Below are positions 18,632 to 27,469 of a stretch of 64,000 nucleotides of DNA, in pieces. The notes beneath the pieces were generated by a model. That model worked only from the letters and a program-made list of their open reading frames with translations. It was not told the origin of the DNA and ran no database searches. This stretch comes from Maritimibacter sp. DP1N21-5. GTDB taxonomy: Bacteria > Pseudomonadota > Alphaproteobacteria > Rhodobacterales > Rhodobacteraceae. The position numbers and the translations under genes were made by a program. Position 1 is the first letter of the stretch. Each line of letters starts with the position of its first letter. The stretch covers positions 1 through 64,000 of the forward strand of contig NZ_JAHUZF010000006.1 in NCBI RefSeq assembly GCF_019218295.1. The letters run 5' to 3'.

Positions 18632-18720
18632 CCTCAATCCCGCCTTCGCGTCACAAAATCGTTTCCTTTTGCGCCTATCGGATTTAGAAAACCAAAAACC
18701 GAGCATAAGGATTCTGAAAT

Positions 18721-19899
18721 ATGGCCCTGCCCGATATGCACTCCGCCGAACCCATCCCCGCCGCTGCCCGAGCCGAGATTGACCGGCTCCTGACCTCCGG
18801 CGATCTCTTCCGCTACACCGCAGCGCAGGATGCGCCGGTCTCCCTGCTTGAAGCCGAGTTCGCCGAGATGATGGGCAGCAAGTTCGCGCTGGCCGTGTCC
18901 TCCTGCTCGGCCGCGCTGTTCCTGTCGCTCAAAGCGCTGGACCTGCCCCGCGATGCGCGCGTCCTGATCCCGGGCTTTACATTTGCTGCCGTACCCTCGT
19001 CCGTTCTGCACGCCGACTGCCTGCCGGTGCTTTGCGAAGTGCGCGATGACTACCGTATAGACATCGACGACTTCGTGGCCAAGCTGCCCACGGTGCAGGC
19101 CGTCATCATCAGCCACATGCGCGGCCACACCTCGGACATGGACGCGATCATGACCCTGTGCCGCGCGGCCCAAGTCCCGGTGATCGAGGATGCGGCACAT
19201 TCGCTGGGCACGCTGTGGAACGGGCAGAAGATTGGCACCATCGGCGCCATCGGCTGCTTTTCCTTCCAGTCCTACAAGATGATCAACGCAGGCGAAGGCG
19301 GCATCATGATCACCGATGACGCCGATCTGGTGGCGCGCGCGATCATCATGTCCGGCGCGTACGAGCACAACTGGAAGAAACACCCAGTGCTGCAGGACGC
19401 CTTTGCAAAACATCAGAACAAATGGCCGCTCTACAATCTGCGCATGTCGAACCTGAGCGCGGCTGTCATACGCCCGCAGTTGCCACACCTCGCGCAACGG
19501 GTCGAGGATGGGCGGCGCAACCACGACCACGTGGCAAACTTGTTGGAGGACAGCCCATACATCCACGTGCCCGCCCCCCTGCCAGGTGAGTTGCGTGCGC
19601 CGGATTCAATCCAGTTCAATCTGGTCAATGTCACCGACAATCAGGTCGCGGCCTTTGTGGAAGCTGCAGCACAGACCGGTGTCAAAGTTCAGGTCTTCGG
19701 CGCCAGCACGGACAATGCACGCGCCTTCTGGAACTGGCAGTTCATACCAGATCTGCCTGAACTGCCGCAAACACGGGCGATGCTGATGCGGGCTTGTGAC
19801 GTGCGCCTGCCTGTGCATCTTTCCGCTGACACACTCGACGCAGTGGCAGATGCGCTGCTCTTGGCCATTGCCTCAGCCACGGAACAGCGCGCAGCTTAA
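18721..19899 (+). CDS. DegT/DnrJ/EryC1/StrS-family PLP aminotransferase
   Basis: A 392-aa fold-type I PLP protein. The PLP lysine is K186 in CFSFQSYKMINAGEGG, preceded by VIEDAAHSLGT (PLP-ring Asp) and VLIPGFTFAAVPSSVLHADCLPV. Start ATG 18721 has AAGGA at 18707-18711. Family members transaminate sugars or inositol-type ketones; no sugar-nucleotide genes flank it. It could act on a scyllo-inosose-like substrate or on an intermediate of the upstream amine pathway. Substrate unknown. Confidence 0.85.
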   Translation: MALPDMHSAEPIPAAARAEIDRLLTSGDLFRYTAAQDAPVSLLEAEFAEMMGSKFALAVSSCSAALFLSLKALDLPRDARVLIPGFTFAAVPSSVLHADCLPVLCEVRDDYRIDIDDFVAKLPTVQAVIISHMRGHTSDMDAIMTLCRAAQVPVIEDAAHSLGTLWNGQKIGTIGAIGCFSFQSYKMINAGEGGIMITDDADLVARAIIMSGAYEHNWKKHPVLQDAFAKHQNKWPLYNLRMSNLSAAVIRPQLPHLAQRVEDGRRNHDHVANLLEDSPYIHVPAPLPGELRAPDSIQFNLVNVTDNQVAAFVEAAAQTGVKVQVFGASTDNARAFWNWQFIPDLPELPQTRAMLMRACDVRLPVHLSADTLDAVADALLLAIASATEQRAA

Positions 19900-20424
19900 A
19901 GGCCACTGCCTGCAACAACCTCCAACACCCGGCGCGCAGGTCTGGGTGTTGAGCCCCATCGTCCGTTTCAAGTGGTGGCGCATGCCTGCCGTAACGTCAT
20001 GCGCAAACAAGCGCCCAGACGCGGGCGAATTCGCGCTCACACCCCCAGCGCCGAATAAAATCCCGCATTCCAACCTATGCGGTGCCTTGCTACTGCTGCG
20101 TGTGTCGGCTGCGGTCGGCAAACTATTAGCGCGAAATATATTTTAGTAAGTTTTCCACGCCCGTCGGGGCACGCATGTTTGCGTGTCGCCATCACCAAGG
20201 GCACAGCGCCAGTTCGGTCGGGCTCATTCTTGCTTCGATCGAAGGCGGTGCACGGACGCACATCATAATTCAGACCAACCACTGTTTCAGTCTGCACTGA
20301 GCACGTTCGTGCTGCGCAAGCTTACATGTTTCCGCTTTGAAGACGTCCAGGCGATCAAACCGTCTTGGGCATTTTGACCCCATCCGGCGCGACAAAGGCA
20401 CCGGATATAAATCAGGAGCAATAG
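19900..20424. other. Long intergenic region upstream of the RTX gene
   Basis: 525 bases without a supported gene. An inverted repeat CAACACCC/GGGTGTTG (19923-19930 and 19944-19951) may end the aminotransferase transcript but has no T-run. The rest is mixed-composition sequence with short A+T-rich stretches near 20130-20150, where a promoter for the RTX gene could lie. An AGGAG sits just before the ATG at 20425. No RNA gene was recognised. Confidence 0.5.
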
Positions 20425-22035
20425 ATGAGTATCAAATTTCTCGAATCCACCAACGAAGGGCTGTTTTTCGAAGCCGATCCTGGCCCGTACGTGATCGATC
20501 AAGATGTCAGGATTTCCAACCAGCTCGGCGATCTTCCGGCAGCCTTGACAGTTGAATCGGCTCTCAATTTGAGTATCACGAATTTCGGCGTCATCGACGG
20601 GGTTGGCACCGGCATCAGTGCCTCTGTGTCGGACGGCATCATATACAACGAAGGCGGTGATATCGAAGGCACCGACATCGGTATCAATATGGTCGGTTCA
20701 GACAATTTGATCCTGAACTCGAAACCTGCAGATATTTCGGGCAACACCGGAATAAAGTCTGTTGGCTCAAACAACACCATTCTGAATTCGGGGAGCATTT
20801 CCGGCAATTTCGATGACGGAGTTGGCATATATGATGAGGGTGAAAACAACCTGATCGTGAACAACGGGTTCATTCGGGCCAAAACAGGTATTGTTGTTGC
20901 GTCGGATAATGTCGAAATTATCAACAATTTGAGCATCAATGGCGGTGTAACGGACGGCGTTGGCATTGAGTTCGCGGCAGGTGCCGTTGGCGGTATTGTA
21001 CGAAACAATGACATAATATCTGGCGGTAACCTCATCGACTCAATCGCGATCAAGGGAAACGACACCGGTCAAACGGTCATCAATAACGGCCTCATCATTG
21101 GCGATGTCCTTCTCGAAGGTGGCGATGACCTGTTTGATGCACGCAATAGCGAAACACGCAATCCTATCACACCCGATGTTGTCCACGGCGGCAGCGGAAA
21201 CGACACCCTGCTGGGCGGTGATTCCAATGAACGGCTCTCTGGTGATGATGGTGACGACGTACTGGACGGCGGCGCGGGCAATGATCTCCTCTTCGGCGGT
21301 GCCGGGGATGATATGATCTCTGGCGGTTCCGGCTTTGATCGTGTCTTTGCTGGCGATGGAGACGACAGCGTGGATGGTGGCGGCGCCAACGATCTCTTGT
21401 TCGGTGGCGCTGGCAACGACGTGATGAGAGGCGGCGGCGGCGGCGACAGACTCGACGGTGACGCCGGCAACGACACCTTGATAGGTGAAAATGGCGACGA
21501 CAGGCTCAACGGCGGCGCGGGCAATGATGAGCTCGACGGCGGCAATGGCAACGACACATTGCGAGGTGGCGCAGACGACGACAAACTCGACGGAGGTTCT
21601 GGCAAAGACAGGCTGTCCGGTTCAACCGGTAGCGATACCCTTGATGGCGGTGCGGGCGACGATCAACTGTTCGGCGGCGCGGGCAACGACATCATCACCG
21701 GCGGTACCGGTCGCGACGTGCTGAACGGCGGCGACGGCGAGGATATCTTTGTTTTCAACAGTGTCGCTGACAGTGCTGTGGCCTTTGGCGAGACTGATGT
21801 GATTGCGGATTTCGAAAAGGGCCAGGACAAGATCGACATCGCCGATCTTGGCGACGCTGGGGCGCTCCAACTGGTCGATAACTTTACAGGATCCTCAACC
21901 GCCGAGTTCCGCATCGTCACAATTGATGGCAAAGCGTCGCAAGTTCTTGTCGACGTCGACGGAGACGGCGTGGCAGACACCGGTTTTCTGGTTCGCGGCA
22001 CAACTGATCTGAGTATCGAAGACTTCATTCTGTAA
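20425..22035 (+). CDS. Beta-helix plus RTX calcium-binding secreted protein
   Basis: A 536-aa acidic, cysteine-poor protein. Residues about 40-235 are short repeats of the type NxGxIxG (NFGVIDGVG, ILNSGSISGN, NNGFIRAKTGI, NNGLIIGDV), fitting a right-handed beta-helix. Residues about 250-445 carry many RTX nonapeptides GGxGxDxLx. The last ~90 residues (DIFVFNSVADS, DVIADFEKGQDKIDI, STEDFIL-like end) are the usual C-terminal cap and type I secretion signal region. No signal peptide. RTX repeats fold on Ca2+ outside the cell. No ABC/MFP/TolC genes are nearby, so a shared type I system must export it. The beta-helix could bind or cleave polysaccharide, but no catalytic motif was seen. Confidence 0.88.
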   Translation: MSIKFLESTNEGLFFEADPGPYVIDQDVRISNQLGDLPAALTVESALNLSITNFGVIDGVGTGISASVSDGIIYNEGGDIEGTDIGINMVGSDNLILNSKPADISGNTGIKSVGSNNTILNSGSISGNFDDGVGIYDEGENNLIVNNGFIRAKTGIVVASDNVEIINNLSINGGVTDGVGIEFAAGAVGGIVRNNDIISGGNLIDSIAIKGNDTGQTVINNGLIIGDVLLEGGDDLFDARNSETRNPITPDVVHGGSGNDTLLGGDSNERLSGDDGDDVLDGGAGNDLLFGGAGDDMISGGSGFDRVFAGDGDDSVDGGGANDLLFGGAGNDVMRGGGGGDRLDGDAGNDTLIGENGDDRLNGGAGNDELDGGNGNDTLRGGADDDKLDGGSGKDRLSGSTGSDTLDGGAGDDQLFGGAGNDIITGGTGRDVLNGGDGEDIFVFNSVADSAVAFGETDVIADFEKGQDKIDIADLGDAGALQLVDNFTGSSTAEFRIVTIDGKASQVLVDVDGDGVADTGFLVRGTTDLSIEDFIL

Positions 22036-22052
22036 AGTCACAAGCGCACGAA

Positions 22053-22080
22053 CCCAGCGTTTACGAACGCTGGGCTTTCT
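22053..22080 (+). terminator. Intrinsic terminator of the RTX gene
   Basis: CCCAGCGTT (22053-22061) pairs with AACGCTGGG (22066-22074) across a four-base loop, followed by CTTTCT. It lies 18 bases after the RTX stop. Confidence 0.85.
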
Positions 22081-22288
22081 CGTCGCCACCGTAGGCGGCC
22101 AGGTCGCATCGTCTTCGAAGCGACACTGGTTTGTCGGCTTCGCGTCACGAACCGTTTGGATGATGGTTTCCTGTTTCTCGGTCAGGCCACGTATCGCAGC
22201 CATGCCATGCCGACACTCGCATTCATGGCGTTACCTTGTTCATCAAGCAGGTGGCGACGCAAAAGCGAACGGCTGAACGAAATATCCT

Positions 22289-22846
22289 TCAGGACAATTT
22301 CGACAGCTTGTCCTGCAACTCGGCAAGCTGCTTTTTGATGGCGTCCAGATCCTCACCGTCATCCTTGTCTTCGGCTTCCGGTGCGGGGCCCGACGATCCC
22401 CAAGCGGTTCCGAGCCCGCCCGTCATCGCCTTCATGAAGGCTTCCTGCTGGGCCTGCATCATCTCGAACCCCGGCATCTTGGCCATGGGGTTCATGGCGT
22501 TCATGTTCTCCATCACCTTGCTTTGCCCATCACGCAACATCTCGAACGACGCTTGCAGGAATTGCGGCACTACGGACGCCCCACCGCCCATGTAGCTGCG
22601 CACCAGATCGTTCAGCACGTCGACCGGCAGGACGCTCTCGCCACGGCTTTCATGCTCCGCGATGATCTGCAGCAAATACTGCCGTGTCAGGTCATCGCCG
22701 GTCTTGAGGTCCACGATCTGAACCTCGCGCCCATCCCGGATAAAACCCGAAATGTCCTCCAGCGTGACATAGTCGCTGGTCTCCGTGTTGTAGAGCCGTC
22801 GGCTGGCATACCGCTTGATCAACAAGGGTGCTGGTTTTTCTGTCAC
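22289..22846 (-). CDS. phaR: Polyhydroxyalkanoate synthesis repressor PhaR
   Basis: A 185-aa protein read from GTG at 22846, which has GGGGAGA about nine bases upstream; the longer frame to 22903 lacks family similarity at its start. The N-terminus LLIKRYASRRLYNTETSDYVTLEDI is the conserved PhaR DNA/PHB-binding domain, followed by QYLLQIIAEHESRGESVLPVDVLNDLVRSYMGG. The tail is acidic and ends in a coiled coil (KKQLAELQDKLSKL). PhaR represses the phasin gene until it binds PHB granules. Operator candidates lie upstream of the phasin gene at 25442-25479. Confidence 0.93.
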   Translation of the reverse strand: MTEKPAPLLIKRYASRRLYNTETSDYVTLEDISGFIRDGREVQIVDLKTGDDLTRQYLLQIIAEHESRGESVLPVDVLNDLVRSYMGGGASVVPQFLQASFEMLRDGQSKVMENMNAMNPMAKMPGFEMMQAQQEAFMKAMTGGLGTAWGSSGPAPEAEDKDDGEDLDAIKKQLAELQDKLSKLS

Positions 22847-22971
22847 GTGCCTGATCTCCCCGATGCCGCGTGCTGCAACGCAGCTTAGGCGGGGTGTGGA
22901 CAAAAAGAAAGGGTGTGTGCAGATGCGGCAAATCAGGCTGTTTGTTGCATCTCACCATACGCTTTCGTTTG

Positions 22972-23862
22972 CTAGGAGAGTGATGTAGCGATGGCATCCC
23001 GAACCGGTGTCTCGCGAAACTCCGGCAGCGCCGCGCGCAGCTTTGCACCGTCAACCTGATGCGGCCGGTGCCAGATATACTGCATCTCGACCACCTCGCG
23101 CATCAATGGCGACCACAGGCCCATCACGCCCACCGCCCACCAAGGCAAGCGCGATACACGCATTGGCTTGTCCATGACATCTTCCACCAGCGCGATCAGG
23201 TCATGGCCGGTCAGGGCATAGCCACCGAAACCGAACTCTTCAAACCCGTCGAACTCAAGCCGCCGCTCCGCCAAAGCCACCATGGCCCGAGCCATATCCG
23301 GCAGATAAGCCCAGGCGTGAACAAGGTGGCGCGGACCGGGATAGGTCAGCTTGCCCTGCCCCGCCTTGGGCGCGATATAGCTTTCAAACCAGTTGCCCGA
23401 CGCCTTGGTGTCCAGAAAATCACCGCCCCGCAGCACGATGGTCCGCACCCCGCTGTCCCGATAAGCCTCCTCCATACGGATTCGGATCTTGCCCTTTCGG
23501 GTTTCCGCCCCCCATGGGGTGTCTTCGGTCAGCATCGGGGGCATGTCGCGCCCGTAATTGTAGATGTTGCCCGGTATCATCACGGTGGCATCCGCCGCAC
23601 GCGCCGCCACAATGACGGCCTCCGTCACCCGCGGCACGGTGTCGGCCCAGTGATGGTAAAGCGGATTGACCGCGTTGACGATCACCTGATGGCCCGCGCA
23701 AGCCGACACCACGGCGGCGGTCTCCGTGGCATCGACGTCCACGCAGCCTTCTCCGCTCAATCCGCGCCCGGCACGAGTGACCCGCCACCCGGCCTCGGCA
23801 AAGGCATCCGCGGCCGCGCGTCCGAACCGGCCTTTCACGCCCAAAACAATCACTGACGACAT
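22972..23862 (-). CDS. NAD(P)-dependent epimerase/dehydratase family protein
   Basis: A 296-aa extended-SDR-like protein. The dinucleotide motif is VLGVKGRFGRAAADAFAEAG at residues ~5-24, with a GxxGxxG variation (GVKGRFG). NVxNPLYHHW and a YNYGRD segment follow where SDR proteins carry the catalytic Tyr region. It is divergently placed from a LysR regulator 102 bases away, which probably controls it. Substrate not deducible. Confidence 0.8.
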   Translation of the reverse strand: MSSVIVLGVKGRFGRAAADAFAEAGWRVTRAGRGLSGEGCVDVDATETAAVVSACAGHQVIVNAVNPLYHHWADTVPRVTEAVIVAARAADATVMIPGNIYNYGRDMPPMLTEDTPWGAETRKGKIRIRMEEAYRDSGVRTIVLRGGDFLDTKASGNWFESYIAPKAGQGKLTYPGPRHLVHAWAYLPDMARAMVALAERRLEFDGFEEFGFGGYALTGHDLIALVEDVMDKPMRVSRLPWWAVGVMGLWSPLMREVVEMQYIWHRPHQVDGAKLRAALPEFRETPVRDAIATSLS

Positions 23863-23964
23863 GGAACAGATCTCCTTAAAACGCTTGATCTGCCCCCTAT
23901 CTAAATCACCTATTTTCGAATATCATTTGGATCAAGATGACACGGTCCATACAAAATTGAATAG

Positions 23965-24837
23965 ATGACCCAACCTGACTGGTCCCAGATACAATCCTTT
24001 GCCGCCGTTGCGGAACACGGCTCGCTCTCTGCTGCCGCGCGCGCCCAGGGCAGCAGCCAGCCGACGCTCAGCCGGCATATCGCCCAGCTCGAAGCGACAC
24101 TCGGAACGCGGCTCTTCGACAGGTCGCGCGGCGGCATGATCCTGACCGATGAAGGCACAGACCTTCTCGCGCACGCCACCGCCATGGCCGACGCAGCAGC
24201 ACGCTTCGACACGACCCGCGATGGGCACGGCACCGACATTGCCGGCACGGTGCGGCTTACGGCCAGCCATGTGGTGGCGAACTTCATTCTGCCCCCGATC
24301 CTGTCGGATCTTCACACCACATACCCGGGGATCGAGATCGAGGTCGTCGCCTCGGACACCACAGAAAACCTGTTGCGACGCGAGGCGGACATCGCGCTGC
24401 GCATGTACCGGCCCACGCAGCCGGACGTGATCGCCCGGCACATCACCGACCTGCCGCTTGGTGCCTATGCCGCACCGGCTTACATCGAAAGGCACGGTGC
24501 CCCGGACACACTGCAAGACCTGCACCATCACAGCCTGGTCGGCTATGACCGCAGCACACTGATCATTGAAGCATTTGCACAGCGCGGGCTCAAAGTCGGC
24601 CGCGATTTCTTTGCGTTTCGCAGCGATGATCAGGTGCTGTGCTGGCACATGGTGATTGCCGGATACGGGATCGGCTTTGCGCCGCGGCGCGTCGGGGATG
24701 CCGACAGCCGCGTGATCCGCGTTTCACGGGATGAGGATGCAGGCACCATGCCGCTGTGGCTCACAGCACATCCAGACGTGCGCCGAATCCCGCGGGTGCG
24801 GCGGGTGTATGACTGGCTGGCGCGGCACCTCGCCTGA
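23965..24837 (+). CDS. LysR family transcriptional regulator
   Basis: A 290-aa regulator. The winged HTH (WSQIQSFAAVAEHGSLSAAARAQGSSQPTLSRHIAQLEATLGTRLFDRSRGGMILTDEG in overview) spans about residues 4-62, followed by a periplasmic-binding-like effector domain (GTVRLTASHVVANFILPPIL). It faces the epimerase-like gene at 22972-23862. The A+T-rich 102-base gap is the likely regulatory region for both. Confidence 0.92.
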   Translation: MTQPDWSQIQSFAAVAEHGSLSAAARAQGSSQPTLSRHIAQLEATLGTRLFDRSRGGMILTDEGTDLLAHATAMADAAARFDTTRDGHGTDIAGTVRLTASHVVANFILPPILSDLHTTYPGIEIEVVASDTTENLLRREADIALRMYRPTQPDVIARHITDLPLGAYAAPAYIERHGAPDTLQDLHHHSLVGYDRSTLIIEAFAQRGLKVGRDFFAFRSDDQVLCWHMVIAGYGIGFAPRRVGDADSRVIRVSRDEDAGTMPLWLTAHPDVRRIPRVRRVYDWLARHLA

Positions 24838-24926
24838 TCCAAAGGAAAAAGGCGGGCCAAATGTGGCCCGCCATAGTCACCGCGCCTTTCAGGGAGGAAA
24901 GTTGGCGCGATATATCTTTGTGCGAC

Positions 24927-25373
24927 TTACTTCGCAGCAGCAGCCTTCTTGGCCGCGGCGGTCATGTCGCCGGTGGCTTTCTTGACGGCTGCTTGCGCGT
25001 CTTCGCTCATGTCTTTGCCTGCGGCCATCATCAGCTCGACGGTGTCCATCTGCACTTTCTTGGCAACTTCAGCGAAGGCGGCCATGTGCTCGGCTGTCAC
25101 TTCAGCATAGGCCGATGCGAAATCGGTCATGGCTTTGGCGTAGTCGGCAGGCTCTGCCTTGGCTTTGGACATGTCGCCCAGTTTCGCCAGAGTTTCTTTG
25201 GTCCACTTCGAGGAAATCTCGGTCGACTTTTCAGCCGCGTCGATTGCCACGTGGCTCAGTTTTTCGTTCAGCGTGGTTGCTGTTTTGAATGCGTCTTCCA
25301 TGGCCGCTGTGTCCACGGGGAATGCACCCATCATGTCTTTGAACATTGCGGTCATGTCTTGTTGCTTAGCCAT
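24927..25373 (-). CDS. phaP: Phasin, PHB granule-associated protein
   Basis: A 148-aa all-helical, alanine- and lysine-rich protein starting at ATG 25373 (MAKQQDMTAMF), with AAGGA about nine bases upstream. The repeat-like amphipathic helices (DYAKAMTDFASAYAEVTAEHMAAFAEVAKKVQ) and the terminal AAAKKAAAAK fit phasins, which coat PHB granules. It lies downstream of phaC on the same strand. Two CTGC-N3-GCAG palindromes upstream suggest repression by PhaR. Confidence 0.9.
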   Translation of the reverse strand: MAKQQDMTAMFKDMMGAFPVDTAAMEDAFKTATTLNEKLSHVAIDAAEKSTEISSKWTKETLAKLGDMSKAKAEPADYAKAMTDFASAYAEVTAEHMAAFAEVAKKVQMDTVELMMAAGKDMSEDAQAAVKKATGDMTAAAKKAAAAK

Positions 25374-25438
25374 TGTCTTCAATCCTTTTGCGCCTGTGCC
25401 GGATCATCCCGGTGTTTCTGCGTCTGCACAAAATATAC

Positions 25439-25455
25439 ATGCTGCGCTGCAGCAT
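25439..25455. promoter_or_regulatory. Candidate PhaR operator 1
   Basis: Perfect palindrome ATGCTGC-GCT-GCAGCAT; the core CTGC-N3-GCAG at 25442-25452 matches the motif reported for Paracoccus PhaR. It lies 66 bases before the phasin start. Confidence 0.65.
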
Positions 25456-25462
25456 ATCAAGG

Positions 25463-25484
25463 TTTTTGCTGCAGTGCAGAAAAA
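25463..25484. promoter_or_regulatory. Candidate PhaR operator 2
   Basis: The core CTGCAGTGCAG at 25469-25479 is a second CTGC-N3-GCAG site, flanked by T5 and A5 that extend the dyad. It lies about 90 bases before the phasin start, 17 bases after operator 1, centre spacing 27. Confidence 0.65.
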
Positions 25485-25515
25485 ATAATTTCCGTAGCGG
25501 AAAGGATCAGGAATT

Positions 25516-27321
25516 TCAGGGTCTTGCCTTGACCGTCACGTAGGTTCCGGGCGCATCTTCCAGCACAGGGTGGGCAGAATCACCCGGCTCGCGGGCCTTG
25601 ACCATCGCCCCGCCCCGCTTTTTCAGCCAGGCGCCCCAGCGCGGCCACCAGGACCCTTCGTTGAAGTCCGCGGTCTCCTGCCAGTCTTTGTGATCGAGGG
25701 TAAGATCCGGGTTCGTATAGTGGCCGTACTTGTTCTTGCTGGGCGGATTCACGATGCCCGCGATATGACCCGATTGGGTCATGATAAAGGTCTTGTCCTT
25801 CGACCCCATCTGCTGGATCCCGCGGTAGCTGTCTTTCCACGGCGCGATGTGATCCGTCTGGCAGGCGATGGCGCACAGCGGCACGTCAATGTCCGACAAT
25901 TTCAGCGTGTGACCCAAAAGCTCAAAACCGCACTCGGCCAGTTCATTCCGCTGACACAGTCCGCGCAGATATTGCATCGCCATCTTCTCGGGCAGGTTCG
26001 CCCCGTCCCCGTTCCAGTAGAGCAGATCAAAGGCGGGCGGCGTCTCTCCCATCATGTAGCTTTTGATGGCGGGCGTATAGACAAGGTCGTTGGAGCGCAG
26101 GAACGTGAACGTCCGTGCCATGATGACGGATGGCAGGATGCCCTTGTCCGCGCATTCCGCTTCGATCCCGTCGATGAAGTCGTCGGTCAGGAACGGCGTG
26201 AACTCTCCCTGATCGCTGAAATCCGTCAGCGCGGTGAAGAAGGTGGCCGACTTGATCGACTTGTCCTTGCGCTGCTTCAGCAGGCTGAGCGTTAGGGACA
26301 AGGTCGTCCCGGCGATACAGTAGCCGATGGCGTTCACCTGGCTTTGGCCCGTGATGGCCTTGGCCTCCCGGATCGCCGCCAGGTACCCGTCCTCGACGTA
26401 ATCCTCGAGCCCGACCCCGGCATAGGCCGCATCGGGGTTGACCCAGGACACGACAAACAGGGTGTGCCCCTGCTCCACGATCCACTTCACCAGGCTGTTC
26501 TGCTGTTTCAGATCGAGGATATAGAACTTGTTGATCCAGGGCGGGAACAGCACGACGGGGGTCTTGTGTACCTTCTCTGTCGTTGGCGTGTACTGGATCA
26601 GTTCCATCATCCGGTTGCGGTAGATGACTTTGCCCGGCGTGGTGGCAATGTTGCCGCCCAACTCGAACGCCTTGTCATCGGCCAGCTTCACGATCAGCTC
26701 GCCATTGTTGGCTTCGAGATCGGAAATCAGGTTCTCCAGCCCGTCGATCAGGCTTTGCCCCTCGGTCGCGACGGCCTTTTCCAGCGCATCGGGGTTGGTG
26801 GCGAGGAAGTTGGTCGGCGCCATCATGTCCACGATCTGACGGGAGAAATAGGCGAGGCGCTGCTTTTCGACCGGGTCCATATCCGACACGTCCTCAACCG
26901 CCTGCGCGATCGCGTCCGCGTTGATCAGGTACTGCTGCTTGACGTAGTTGAAATAGGGGTGCGTGTCCCAGAGCGGGTTGGCAAAGCGGCGGTCTTTCGG
27001 TCCGGGATCGGCGGGGGCCTGCAACTTGCCCTGCGCCAGCGCCTGCTGCGCCTCGACGAAATGAGTGACGGATTTCGACCAGAACTGAAGCTGGTGTTCC
27101 AGCACCTTGGCCGGATCGCGAAAGGCTTCGGTCCAGTAGGCCGAAGCCGCTTTCTGAAACAATTCCTGATTCGGGCCATCAAGCGCCGCGTTGTGCGTGC
27201 TGCGGTGCGTCAAAACCTGGGTGAGTCGCTGTGTGAGCTCCTCAACCTTCCGGAGATTTGTGTTCAATTTATCGAGGTTTTCGCCTGTGACAGCACCATC
27301 GGTAGTGTCCTTGGTTGTCAT
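25516..27321 (-). CDS. phaC: Class I poly(3-hydroxyalkanoate) synthase
   Basis: A 601-aa synthase from ATG 27321 (MTTKDTTDGAV); the upstream 50 codons in frame are intergenic. The PhaC N-terminal domain is followed by the alpha/beta-hydrolase core with the lipase-like box GYCIAGTT. The nucleophile Cys is about residue 335. The catalytic Asp region (DHIAPWKD) and His region (SGHIAGIVNPP) are present. It polymerises 3-hydroxyacyl-CoA into PHB at the granule surface. Divergent from phaZ and upstream of phaP, so one granule locus encodes synthesis, coat and mobilisation. Confidence 0.96.
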   Translation of the reverse strand: MTTKDTTDGAVTGENLDKLNTNLRKVEELTQRLTQVLTHRSTHNAALDGPNQELFQKAASAYWTEAFRDPAKVLEHQLQFWSKSVTHFVEAQQALAQGKLQAPADPGPKDRRFANPLWDTHPYFNYVKQQYLINADAIAQAVEDVSDMDPVEKQRLAYFSRQIVDMMAPTNFLATNPDALEKAVATEGQSLIDGLENLISDLEANNGELIVKLADDKAFELGGNIATTPGKVIYRNRMMELIQYTPTTEKVHKTPVVLFPPWINKFYILDLKQQNSLVKWIVEQGHTLFVVSWVNPDAAYAGVGLEDYVEDGYLAAIREAKAITGQSQVNAIGYCIAGTTLSLTLSLLKQRKDKSIKSATFFTALTDFSDQGEFTPFLTDDFIDGIEAECADKGILPSVIMARTFTFLRSNDLVYTPAIKSYMMGETPPAFDLLYWNGDGANLPEKMAMQYLRGLCQRNELAECGFELLGHTLKLSDIDVPLCAIACQTDHIAPWKDSYRGIQQMGSKDKTFIMTQSGHIAGIVNPPSKNKYGHYTNPDLTLDHKDWQETADFNEGSWWPRWGAWLKKRGGAMVKAREPGDSAHPVLEDAPGTYVTVKARP

Positions 27322-27343
27322 GTTAACGTCTTCCCCGTAGTCT

Positions 27344-27358
27344 TTGCACGTGCAGCAA
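27344..27358. promoter_or_regulatory. TGC-rich palindrome between phaC and phaZ
   Basis: TTGCACGTGCAGCAA contains the perfect dyad TGCACGTGCA (27345-27354). On the minus strand it reads TTGCTGCACGTGCAA, close to but not identical with PhaR-type TGC-rich sites. It lies 23 bases upstream of the phaC start and might be a weaker PhaR site or another regulator's site. Confidence 0.4.
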
Positions 27359-27469
27359 ATGCGCGTGCGCGTGTTGGTTGTACATGTATGGTCGCATGTT
27401 TCAGGGGGCAAAGCGACAAACCGTCCAATGCGGGAGTGCGTACCCGCCCCTAGAGTGAAGGAGAGCGCC

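Noticed and set aside
21069..21605. Ser/Pro-rich minus-strand ORF opposite the RTX repeats
   Set aside because: It is the reverse reading of the Gly/Asp repeats; the same artefact appears at 59614-59964 opposite the second RTX gene.
21895..22203. Minus-strand ORF of 102 aa over the RTX end, possible transposase remnant
   Set aside because: Half of it is the shadow of the RTX gene and its terminator. I could not match the rest to a transposase family.
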